DNA of 9,186 bases from assembly GCA_030591405.1 (NCBI GenBank), contig JAUVBC010000071.1, forward strand, positions 1 to 9,186, in the 5' to 3' direction. Source of the DNA: Candidatus Zixiibacteriota bacterium. GTDB lineage: Bacteria; Zixibacteria; MSB-5A5; GN15; PGXB01. Made by a program: the position numbers and the translations under genes. Positions within the stretch are counted from its first letter, which is position 1. The number at the start of each line of letters is the position of its first letter. The notes under the pieces were generated by a model, which worked only from the letters and a program-made list of their open reading frames with translations, was not told where the DNA came from and did not search any database. Below, in pieces: positions 1 through 6,715 of the stretch.

Positions 1-3000
1 GCTCACAATGGCCCGCTAATTTCAGATTCAGATTCTCTCTTTCTAAATCAGAAAAAACTTAAGAGAGATATTGATTATACGGTTGATTACAATAGTGGAA
101 TATTTAATCTGAAAAATCATCAGTCTACTGCCGCCGATACTCTTAAAATATTCTATACCCCGCTCCCAAACTGGCTTCGGAAAAGGTATGGAATTGTTGC
201 CGAATCGGTTGTTAGGTCAAAAGAGGGTCAGAATAAAGCATTCAAACCGGTTGAACCGATAATAGCCTCTCCTGTATCATCCCGACTGCAAGTGAATGGT
301 GCCAAAAAGTTTTCGATATTTTCCGAAACCACCGGCTCGTCCCGATTCGATCAATCACTTGAGCTGACCATCAATGGTGAACTTACCCCCGGTCTACAGA
401 TTTCAGGTTCGGTTTCTGATCGTGAATATTATTATTCGTCCGGTTCAATTAATAGTACAATTAGCGAACTTGATAAAATAAATCTGAAAATTAAATCGAA
501 ACATTTTCAATCGGAGATCGGCGATCTTGAGATTTATCAGCCGTCCGGTTATGGTCAACCCAATATTAAGCAGGTCAGCGGTCTTGAAGTATCTTACCAT
601 GACCCCAAAACGTCAGTATTGGCAACGGTGGCTCGACCACGCGGACGATTGGAGACACTGAGTTTCACTGGAACTGATTTGATTCAAGGGCCATATCGTT
701 TGTTCGCCCGAGGTTCAATTAATAATATTGTTCCGGGGTCAGAGAAAGTCTGGTTCAATGGCCGTTTACTTGAAAAGGGTGCCGATAAAGATTTTACAAT
801 TGATTACTCATTAGCAACTATAACCTTTTCACCAAAGGTTCCCGTCGATTCGAGATCACGAATCGAAATTGATTTTGAACCACTGAGCGAAAACTATCAA
901 AAAGAGTACTATCGATTGCAAACCGGGTTGGCTTTGGCCGATTCTATTTATTCATTTGAGTTTGGTTATCTGCATGAGGGTGATAACAAAAACCGATTAA
1001 AAATCGGACAGTTGAGTCCCGCTGATAAACTCATTCTTGAAAATATCGGTGACAGTACTGAGCTGGCCTGGCGAGATGGCGCGACAGCTGACACTGCCGG
1101 TAGTTATGTCGAAAGATTTGATACCGACGGCAAACGCTATTATGAATATGTCGGTGAAAATCTGGGCGACTATTCGGTGTTGTTTAGCTCAGTCGGGAAC
1201 AGTTTGGGTGAATATCAATATATTGGCTCCGGTGTGTATCAATATGTTGGTGCTGGATTTGGGGAGTATTTACCGCAGGTTTCAATTCCTGTCCCTGCTA
1301 GCGAAGATTATTTTAGCGCTGGCTTAAAATTTAAACCGATTCAAAACGGGATGGTATCACTTAGAATCAGACAATCAATTTATGATAAAAATCTTTTTTC
1401 TGTAATTGATGATAATAACAAAACAGGCGGGAATTACATCTTGTCTGCTTTGTATGGTGCAACACCGGGAACAAATTCAAAAGGAACCGGTGGTTCCGTC
1501 ACTATAGATTTTACCGGTAAAAATTATAAATACTTTTCACGACAAAATCGTCCCGATCTGGGACATATATTTTTACTCCCCGACAGTCTGGATCGTTCGG
1601 AAGATAAAATAGAAATAACGACAGCTTTATCGATTATTCTGCCGACACCATATTCGTTCTTATTCTCCGGCGGATTGCTTGATTACAAGAATAAATTTAA
1701 TTCAGGTTATGGTGAGATTGCAGTCTATCCCAATAACGAAAATACAATATTGCCGACTTTGTCGTATCGAAGATTACGGGCAGGGTTTGATAGTTTAGGA
1801 ACTGAATATAATGGACGCGGTGATAAAATTACCGCAGATTGGAATTACTCAGCAGGCAACGTAATAGACATTCAGGCAGGTATTAAACAAAATCGCCGAA
1901 CCAACCGCTATTATGTAAACAAACAGGGGACAACCGAAAGAGATTACAATTTTGCCCTGAAATACAAAACGATCGAACTAAAATTTGAAAAATATGACGA
2001 AGACACTTTAATAACTAACTGGCAAAACCGGCTCAAGCGTGACCGAATAGTTTTAGTTTATGGCGGGAAAATAACCGGGATCAAAACAGATTTTTATTTA
2101 ACTGCTCAGAGATTGAAACAAAATCAGTTGACCCAAAATCAATTGATGGCACGGATAAAATATTCATATTCTCCATCGGGAGACAATTTCTCCTTAGGTG
2201 GAAGTTATTCTCTTTCCGATGAAAATCGATATGAACGAGGATTGCGTTACATCGAGGTCGAGCCGGGTTTGGGGAAGTTTATTTTTGAGGATAGTCAGTA
2301 CATCCCTGATCCAAATGGAAACTATATTGAAGTCGAGGAGATACTTTCAAATCAGGCCTCGGTTAAAAAGGGGGAGCGCTCATTTAATCTGTTTTATAAT
2401 CCCGATAATATTTATCTCCGATTCGGTTCCAATATTACCGAGGAGCTTTTATCGGATGGCCAACGAACTGCTTTGTGGGTAGTGCCATTTTTGTCAGATA
2501 AAAAGGAATCTTATCTGTTCCGCAGGCTTTATTACACCGGAGATATAAAATTAATGCGTTCATCCGGTTTCTATATAATTAATGTGTCGGGATCGTATAA
2601 TTTTGAAAGCCGCCGAGTCGGAGGGGTCGATTTTGAGAAATATGAACAAGTATTAAAAGCAACGCTTCGTCAAAAGTCAGGCAATTGGCACTTCTTACAG
2701 GAAGGCAGCTATTTCAAATATCAGCGCGACAGCTATTATCTTTCGGCCGGAAATATCGATGGATATAAAATTTCAGTCAGTCCGATCAAAAATATTTCCA
2801 ACAGTCAGATCAGTGGAGAAATCTCTTTTCGATCGGCGCGGGATGATAACGGCTCACAATCGAAACAGTACAGCATTAGAATCGCTCCAGCATTAAGATT
2901 TGCCAATCGGGGCGAAACAGTTGTGTCAATTATGGGATATTTTCAGGAGCTTACCGGCGGGAACTTTTCGTCGTATCGCCTGACCGAAAACTTATCAGGG

Positions 3001-3141
3001 AAAAAGGGCGGGGTCTGGTCGATACGGTCAGAGTATCGAGTCGGCAACGATATAAAATTTGTACTTTCGTTTGGCGGTCGATTTTCCGATGAACGCAAAC
3101 CGAGAATTACCGGAAGAGGTGAGTTGATTGCAAGTTTTTAA
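1..3141 (+). CDS. Large outer-membrane beta-barrel-type protein, function unknown (5' end missing)
   Basis: The frame is open from base 1 to the TAA ending at 3141 (1046 codons), so the true start lies upstream; the GTG at 292 is internal, because homologous-looking coding sequence continues before it. I cannot name the family. Most of the protein is alternating polar/hydrophobic stretches rich in Tyr, Ser, Gly and Asn, typical of outer-membrane beta strands, and it ends in Phe (ELIASF), as proteins inserted by the BAM machinery usually do. Near the N-terminal side are two copies of a module with the core NG/NQ..L......DYT(V/I)DY (about residues 13-54 and 247-294 counted from base 1). Residues 384-423 carry three VGxx(L/F)G(D/E)Y repeats, and a related VEPGLGKF plus YIPDPNGNY occur at 753-775. 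It overlaps the downstream Omp85 gene by 14 nt, suggesting a joint role at the outer membrane. The architecture recalls SprA-like or other large FCB-group surface proteins, but that resemblance is from memory. Confidence 0.8.
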   Translation, partial: AHNGPLISDSDSLFLNQKKLKRDIDYTVDYNSGIFNLKNHQSTAADTLKIFYTPLPNWLRKRYGIVAESVVRSKEGQNKAFKPVEPIIASPVSSRLQVNGAKKFSIFSETTGSSRFDQSLELTINGELTPGLQISGSVSDREYYYSSGSINSTISELDKINLKIKSKHFQSEIGDLEIYQPSGYGQPNIKQVSGLEVSYHDPKTSVLATVARPRGRLETLSFTGTDLIQGPYRLFARGSINNIVPGSEKVWFNGRLLEKGADKDFTIDYSLATITFSPKVPVDSRSRIEIDFEPLSENYQKEYYRLQTGLALADSIYSFEFGYLHEGDNKNRLKIGQLSPADKLILENIGDSTELAWRDGATADTAGSYVERFDTDGKRYYEYVGENLGDYSVLFSSVGNSLGEYQYIGSGVYQYVGAGFGEYLPQVSIPVPASEDYFSAGLKFKPIQNGMVSLRIRQSIYDKNLFSVIDDNNKTGGNYILSALYGATPGTNSKGTGGSVTIDFTGKNYKYFSRQNRPDLGHIFLLPDSLDRSEDKIEITTALSIILPTPYSFLFSGGLLDYKNKFNSGYGEIAVYPNNENTILPTLSYRRLRAGFDSLGTEYNGRGDKITADWNYSAGNVIDIQAGIKQNRRTNRYYVNKQGTTERDYNFALKYKTIELKFEKYDEDTLITNWQNRLKRDRIVLVYGGKITGIKTDFYLTAQRLKQNQLTQNQLMARIKYSYSPSGDNFSLGGSYSLSDENRYERGLRYIEVEPGLGKFIFEDSQYIPDPNGNYIEVEEILSNQASVKKGERSFNLFYNPDNIYLRFGSNITEELLSDGQRTALWVVPFLSDKKESYLFRRLYYTGDIKLMRSSGFYIINVSGSYNFESRRVGGVDFEKYEQVLKATLRQKSGNWHFLQEGSYFKYQRDSYYLSAGNIDGYKISVSPIKNISNSQISGEISFRSARDDNGSQSKQYSIRIAPALRFANRGETVVSIMGYFQELTGGNFSSYRLTENLSGKKGGVWSIRSEYRVGNDIKFVLSFGGRFSDERKPRITGRGELIASF
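37..162 (+). repeat. Protein-level repeat, DYTVDY module copy 1
   Basis: This encodes a short module: LFLN, then L, then DYTVDY, then a hydrophobic strand and a final IFYTP. It is preceded by a GP dipeptide. The same layout recurs at 739-882, so it is probably a small repeated beta domain ahead of the barrel. The similarity is only at protein level and the copies are diverged. Confidence 0.5.
739..882 (+). repeat. Protein-level repeat, DFTIDY module copy 2
   Basis: This is the second copy of the module at 37-162. It has VWFNGRLL, then DFTIDY, then TITF, then a closing IEIDFEP strand. A GPYRL stretch lies some 20 residues upstream, matching the GP before copy 1. It is likely an extramembranous beta domain. 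Confidence 0.5.
1150..1269 (+). repeat. Three VGxx(L/F)G(D/E)Y peptide repeats
   Basis: Eight-residue units VGENLGDY (1150-1173), VGNSLGEY (1192-1215) and VGAGFGEY (1246-1269) lie 14 and 18 codons apart. An extra partial YIG unit sits between the second and third. The codons differ between copies, so selection appears to act on the peptide rather than the DNA. Function unknown; a surface loop or stacked beta-turns is plausible. Confidence 0.75.
3116..3130 (+). promoter_or_regulatory. Shine-Dalgarno and TTG start of the Omp85 gene
   Basis: GAGGT at 3116-3120 lies 7 nt before the TTG at 3128-3130, inside the 3' end of the upstream gene. The TTG opens a frame whose first 21 residues form a good signal peptide. 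The Shine-Dalgarno match and signal peptide together support this non-ATG start. Confidence 0.65.
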
Positions 3142-4792
3142 ACTAATAATATTTTTATTGCTTTTAAGTCAGCCAACAATTTTGTCGGCTGAAACCGATG
3201 TTTCTTTTCAGGACGGAACACCGGAGATGCATAGCTTTATTAAAAGTAAAATTGAATTATCATCGGTCTATAATAATACCGACTCGTTGCGACAAATATT
3301 AATAAATTATGGTTTTCCAAACAGTAAAATTGCAATCGATACTGTTGAAGGAACAACTTTAATAAACATAAAATTTGGTGACCAATATTTCATCGGGGAT
3401 TTAATAATAAATGGTGACATAAACGATACAATTATCTGCAATAAACATTTTGTGCAATCTGAATACGAATTACTGATTGATTCGATTTTGGAAACATACA
3501 AAAATCAAGGATTTTATTTTGTTAATCTGTTGTCGCCGACCTATAAGGCCAAAAATAATCAGGTAAATATACATTTATATCTTCAGATCGGGCCGGTGGT
3601 TGAGGTCTCATCGGTGGAGTTTGCCGGAATAAAAAAGACCGATCCGGAACTTCTCAGGAGATATCTAAATATTTCAAGCGGCGACATTCTTAATATGGAG
3701 AGAATCGAAGAATCTACAAGGCGATTAAAAGATGTCGGTTTTATAACCTCAACAGATAACCCCGAAATAGTACCAGAACCAGGGTATAACAAAGCGAGAG
3801 TGAGATTCAATCTATCCGAAACAAAATCATTCAATATCGAGGGCGCAGGCGGATATATACCTGACAATAATGGAAACTTTGTCGGATATTTAGATTTCAA
3901 ACTGCAAAATTATTTCGGCGGCGGTAGAGAAATTGGACTGCTGATTGACAAAAAAGAGAAAAACAGATCGGTGCAACAACTGCTTTATGGTCAGCCGCTA
4001 TTTCTATTAGGTAACGGACGAGTTGAATTTCTACTATCTACCAGAGATTTCAGGGAGTTGTTCTATGAATTTTCGATTAATGGGGGATACGATTTTGAAA
4101 TCGGCAAAAATTTAAAAGCACGATTCAATTTGGGGTGGAAAAATCTTGAACCAAACGAAGATATTATTCGGGCATACAATGTTTATAATGCCGGATTTGG
4201 TATAAAAATGGGGAAGATAGAAAAACGATTAAGTCGATCTCCTCAGTTTTCAGTTGACTGGGATATCGGATATTATGCCCGGTTTTATAAAGAGGGGGTT
4301 GCCGATTCGATTTCTACTCAAGCAGATATTAATGATACCCGCAACAGATTAGAGATCGAAACGACAGCTAATCTTTTTTCTTCGACGATATTATATCTAA
4401 AAGCTGATTTTATCGATGTCAATAGTTCCGAAAAGCCGCTTCCGATTTCTGAAAGATTCCTCTTTGGCGGCATATCAGGATTGCGCGGATATCGGAACGA
4501 TCAATTTTCGGCCCGTCGCTTATTGATAATCGAAACTGAGTCGAGATTCTATTTTTCAACCGACAATTATTTCTATCCTTTTGCCGATGCTGCCTATTAT
4601 GAATATTATTATTTGAACTCAAACGGTAATGTCAGCAAATTTCATGATTTTATCTGGGGGTATGGTTTTGGTTTTTATCTGAATTCTGACAATCGTTCCT
4701 TTGATATAACTATATCCTGGGGCGAGGGTGATGGCACCGCTTCACCTTTTGACCAGCCCCGCCTGAATATTGTCCTGTCAAACAGTTTTTAA
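3128..4792 (+). CDS. TamA-like Omp85 family outer-membrane protein (POTRA domains plus 16-strand-type barrel)
   Basis: Omp85 proteins insert or export other proteins at the outer membrane. The product is 554 aa, close to TamA (about 577 aa) and shorter than BamA (about 800). It has a signal peptide (residues 1-21, ending LSA). Three POTRA-like units follow: a degenerate one at about 45-84, a second at about 86-156 and a clear third at about 157-231. The barrel spans about 235-554. The family signature, the loop-6 RGY motif, is at 453-455 within FGGISGLRGY. The chain ends LNIVLSNSF with a C-terminal Phe, fitting a BAM targeting signal. The start is TTG, overlapping the upstream gene by 14 nt, which implies coupled translation and a shared task. 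No TamB/DUF490 gene is visible next to it, so TamA itself is only one option; a dedicated assembly factor for the upstream protein is another. The Omp85 fold is secure, the substrate unknown. Confidence 0.92.
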   Translation: MQVFKLIIFLLLLSQPTILSAETDVSFQDGTPEMHSFIKSKIELSSVYNNTDSLRQILINYGFPNSKIAIDTVEGTTLINIKFGDQYFIGDLIINGDINDTIICNKHFVQSEYELLIDSILETYKNQGFYFVNLLSPTYKAKNNQVNIHLYLQIGPVVEVSSVEFAGIKKTDPELLRRYLNISSGDILNMERIEESTRRLKDVGFITSTDNPEIVPEPGYNKARVRFNLSETKSFNIEGAGGYIPDNNGNFVGYLDFKLQNYFGGGREIGLLIDKKEKNRSVQQLLYGQPLFLLGNGRVEFLLSTRDFRELFYEFSINGGYDFEIGKNLKARFNLGWKNLEPNEDIIRAYNVYNAGFGIKMGKIEKRLSRSPQFSVDWDIGYYARFYKEGVADSISTQADINDTRNRLEIETTANLFSSTILYLKADFIDVNSSEKPLPISERFLFGGISGLRGYRNDQFSARRLLIIETESRFYFSTDNYFYPFADAAYYEYYYLNSNGNVSKFHDFIWGYGFGFYLNSDNRSFDITISWGEGDGTASPFDQPRLNIVLSNSF

Positions 4793-4829
4793 AAGTTGAC
4801 TTGACCTATTCGCTTTCTTAAGTTTCCCC

Positions 4830-5687
4830 GTGCGAAAAATATTATCCCTTATATTGTTGATTCGGATTCATAACTGTCTTATGGCCGGGGTTGGTGTCTG
4901 GATAGGTTGGTATCTGAGCTCATATTCTGATAATCATGAAACTGTTATTTTGGCTTCGATCGCGGCGGCTTTGGTTTGTGGCGCTGGCAATAGCCTCAAC
5001 GATTATCTCGATATCGAAGCTGATAAGCTGAATCATCCGGGACGGCCTCTTCCACAAGGCGCTCTGCCACCTTATATAGCAGTTTTGACAACGATTGTAT
5101 TCAATGTCATAGCGATTATTTTGGCGCTTATGATAAATATTCCGATTTTAATTATTATCCTTTTAGCCATACTCCTTCTTTTTCTCTATAATTTCAAATT
5201 GAAAAAGATGCCTCTGGCCGGTAATCTGATTGTTTCTATTTTAAGCGGCGCATTATTTTTGGCTGGTGGATTGACCGAAACCGGATCTTTCGGTGCTCTT
5301 CCAGGTCCGATTGTCCCGGCCATTTTTGCATTTCTGTTTCATCTGGGACGAGAGCTTGTAAAAGATATCGCCGATCTTGAGGGAGATCTGAGGGCCAATT
5401 ACAGGACACTGGCGGCTCTTTTGCCGAACCGGCAGGTAATGGCCCTGATTACATTTGTGTTTCTTACCCTGATATTTTTGACTCTGGTTCCGCTTTATTA
5501 TAAGTGGTATCTAACCGCATATACTTATATCACCTGTTTTGCCGTTGATGTTCCGCTGGTGATGATTATAATTTATTTATATCTGTCCAAATCGCCCAAA
5601 CGATATGGTTTGGCCGGAAATATATTAAAACTGCTGATGCTTTTTGGGCTTTTTTCATTTTATTTTGGCAAAATTCCAGTAATTTGA
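4830..5687 (+). CDS. UbiA-family prenyltransferase, (di)geranylgeranylglyceryl-phosphate synthase-like
   Basis: UbiA enzymes are integral inner-membrane proteins that move a polyprenyl chain from its diphosphate to an acceptor. The product (285 aa) is highly hydrophobic with about eight or nine predicted membrane segments, usual for the family. The first Asp-rich motif NDYLDIEAD is at residues 57-65, followed by HPGRPLPQG (69-77). The second, DIADLEGD, is at 179-186, followed by R..Y.T.A. YNFKLKK at 120-126 supplies the conserved Tyr/Lys between them. All Mg-diphosphate ligands appear present, so it should be active. The DLEGD form and length favour the digeranylgeranylglyceryl-phosphate synthase branch over 4-hydroxybenzoate or heme O/chlorophyll branches, but the acceptor cannot be read from sequence. 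The GTG start at 4830 has no convincing Shine-Dalgarno; it is chosen because the segment RIHNCLMAGVG matches the usual N-terminus, and the in-frame ATG at 4881 would cut into it. Confidence 0.88.
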   Translation: MRKILSLILLIRIHNCLMAGVGVWIGWYLSSYSDNHETVILASIAAALVCGAGNSLNDYLDIEADKLNHPGRPLPQGALPPYIAVLTTIVFNVIAIILALMINIPILIIILLAILLLFLYNFKLKKMPLAGNLIVSILSGALFLAGGLTETGSFGALPGPIVPAIFAFLFHLGRELVKDIADLEGDLRANYRTLAALLPNRQVMALITFVFLTLIFLTLVPLYYKWYLTAYTYITCFAVDVPLVMIIIYLYLSKSPKRYGLAGNILKLLMLFGLFSFYFGKIPVI

Positions 5688-5714
5688 AACCACTTTTCAC
5701 ATTGGATGTATAAT
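5684..5714 (+). promoter_or_regulatory. Candidate sigma-70-type promoter for the batD-moxR-DUF58 operon
   Basis: A perfect TATAAT lies at 5709-5714, with TG directly before it. The best -35 match is TTGAAA at 5684-5689, giving a long 19-nt spacer and overlapping the end of the prenyltransferase gene. Transcription would begin near 5721, leaving a leader of about 78 nt. It sits in the largest intergenic gap of the window and faces the operon it would serve. Confidence 0.4.
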
Positions 5715-5798
5715 TTTAATTGTTGAACAGCAAGACGATGATTTGAGAAGAAAAAGGATCTTGATATTATTTGAGATTGATAACGTGAGTTTTTTGCC
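5688..5798. other. Intergenic spacer, 111 nt
   Basis: This is the longest non-coding stretch in the window. Apart from the TATAAT and the imperfect dyad described separately, and a GTGAG ribosome-binding match near its end, nothing is recognised. There is no GC-rich hairpin followed by a T run, so no intrinsic terminator for the preceding gene. Confidence 0.6.
5720..5733 (+). promoter_or_regulatory. Imperfect dyad at the predicted transcription start
   Basis: The 14-mer TTGTTGAACAGCAA has dyad symmetry at 10 of 14 positions, with outer arms TTG and CAA. It lies just after the candidate -10 box, where a repressor site would be effective. It is short and A+T-rich, so chance is quite possible. 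Confidence 0.2.
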
Positions 5799-6662
5799 AT
5801 GAGAATAAGACACTGTTTTTTGGTATATATTATTTTGTTGCTTCCGGCCTTGAATCTCAATGCCGGAGAAAATATCAGCCTATCGGCGGCACTGGACAGA
5901 ATTGATATCCAATTCGAAGAAACTGTCGAACTTAAGCTTGAGATAAAGTGGCAGGGCGATATTACCAGCTATGCTTTTGAAGTTATACCGCTTCCCGAAC
6001 TCGAAAATCTAAAAGTCCTGGGAACCTCATCGGCTATCTCCAGTGGCAAAGAAAATGGAAATGAAATAACAACCAGAACTTTTAAATATACTCTAAAACC
6101 TACCGGTTCAGGGATTGGAACTATTGAACCGATTACTTTGCAATCTATCTCAATGCCGGACTCTATCCCCGGTTTGCTTTCTACTCAACTGATGAAAGTA
6201 AATATCGCCAAACCGATTCCGGTCGAAAAAGAATCGGGAGTGCAGATTTATTTATATTTAATGGTGGCCGCGTTAATGATTGTCGCTGTTGTGATTGTCG
6301 TCTTAAAAAAGAGAAACAGACCAGATGTCGAACCGGTTAAATCACCGGAAGAATATTTTTCCGAAACGCTGGCTCAAATCAAAGCGAATAGCCAATCCGA
6401 TCGAACGCAGTTTTTTACAAGATTGCATTCAGCACTGGCTGATTACATCAAGACAAAATTCAGTATTGAAACCTCTGGCCAAAATGCCGAAAAAATAACC
6501 GGTCAAATTGAAAAACTTGAGATTTCAGCCAATGAGAAAGAGAAAATATCGGGCTGGTTGATTCGGGCCGAGAAAGAAAAATATGCTCCATTTGGAGGTG
6601 AACCGGGTGATATTATCAGATTAATTTCGGAACTTGAAAACTTCTTTAATAATATAAAATAA
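5799..6662 (+). CDS. BatD-like membrane-anchored periplasmic protein (short form)
   Basis: BatD proteins belong to Bat (Bacteroides aerotolerance) loci, where they accompany MoxR ATPases and vWA proteins; their biochemical role is unsettled. The product (287 aa) has a signal peptide (residues 1-22, ending LNA). It then has a beta-sandwich region at about 24-140 opening with the BatD-style ISLSAALDRIDIQFEETVEL, a membrane segment at about 149-169, a basic stop-transfer KKRNR, and a cytoplasmic helical domain at 183-287 (EEYFSETLAQI..., ending in ISELENFFNNIK). The usual BatD is about twice as long with more extracytoplasmic domains, so this is a reduced version with one. The C-terminal domain would face the cytoplasm, where MoxR and DUF58 are. 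The ATG at 5799 has GTGAG 9 nt upstream and gives the signal peptide. It is followed 49 nt later by moxR and is the first gene of the putative operon. Confidence 0.75.
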   Translation: MRIRHCFLVYIILLLPALNLNAGENISLSAALDRIDIQFEETVELKLEIKWQGDITSYAFEVIPLPELENLKVLGTSSAISSGKENGNEITTRTFKYTLKPTGSGIGTIEPITLQSISMPDSIPGLLSTQLMKVNIAKPIPVEKESGVQIYLYLMVAALMIVAVVIVVLKKRNRPDVEPVKSPEEYFSETLAQIKANSQSDRTQFFTRLHSALADYIKTKFSIETSGQNAEKITGQIEKLEISANEKEKISGWLIRAEKEKYAPFGGEPGDIIRLISELENFFNNIK

Positions 6663-6673
6663 GAGTGAAGAAA

Positions 6674-6715
6674 ATGAAAAAAATAATTATTAGTGATATA
6701 TCGGAGGCGAAATGA
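6674..6715 (+). CDS. Possible 13-codon leader ORF upstream of moxR
   Basis: An ATG at 6674 begins MKKIIISDISEAK and stops at the TGA of 6713-6715, which overlaps the moxR ATG as ATGA. A weak GAGTGAAG lies just before it. The ATGA junction is typical of coupled translation. It could equally be chance in an A+T-rich spacer; nothing in the peptide suggests attenuation (no run of one regulatory amino acid). Confidence 0.2.
   Translation: MKKIIISDISEAK
6703..6714 (+). promoter_or_regulatory. Strong Shine-Dalgarno of moxR
   Basis: GGAGG at 6703-6707 sits 4 nt before the ATG at 6712. It is the best ribosome-binding match among the genes seen here and fixes the start, suggesting MoxR is made at a higher level than its neighbours. 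Confidence 0.7.

Noticed and set aside
292..294. GTG as the start of the large outer-membrane protein
   Set aside because: The frame is open and clearly coding from base 1, including a module repeated further in. The GTG is internal and the real start is upstream of the window.
3128..4792. Calling the Omp85 protein BamA
   Set aside because: At 554 aa with about three POTRA-like units it is far shorter than BamA with five. A TamA-like or dedicated Omp85 role fits better.
4777..4800. GTCAA...TTGAC inverted repeat after the Omp85 gene as a terminator
   Set aside because: The stem is only 5 bp and A+T-rich, the loop is long, and no T run follows. It does not look like an intrinsic terminator.
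5662..5674. ATTTTGGCAAAAT hairpin near the end of the prenyltransferase gene
   Set aside because: The stem is five A/T pairs with a 3-base loop inside coding sequence, with no T tract after it; too weak to call.
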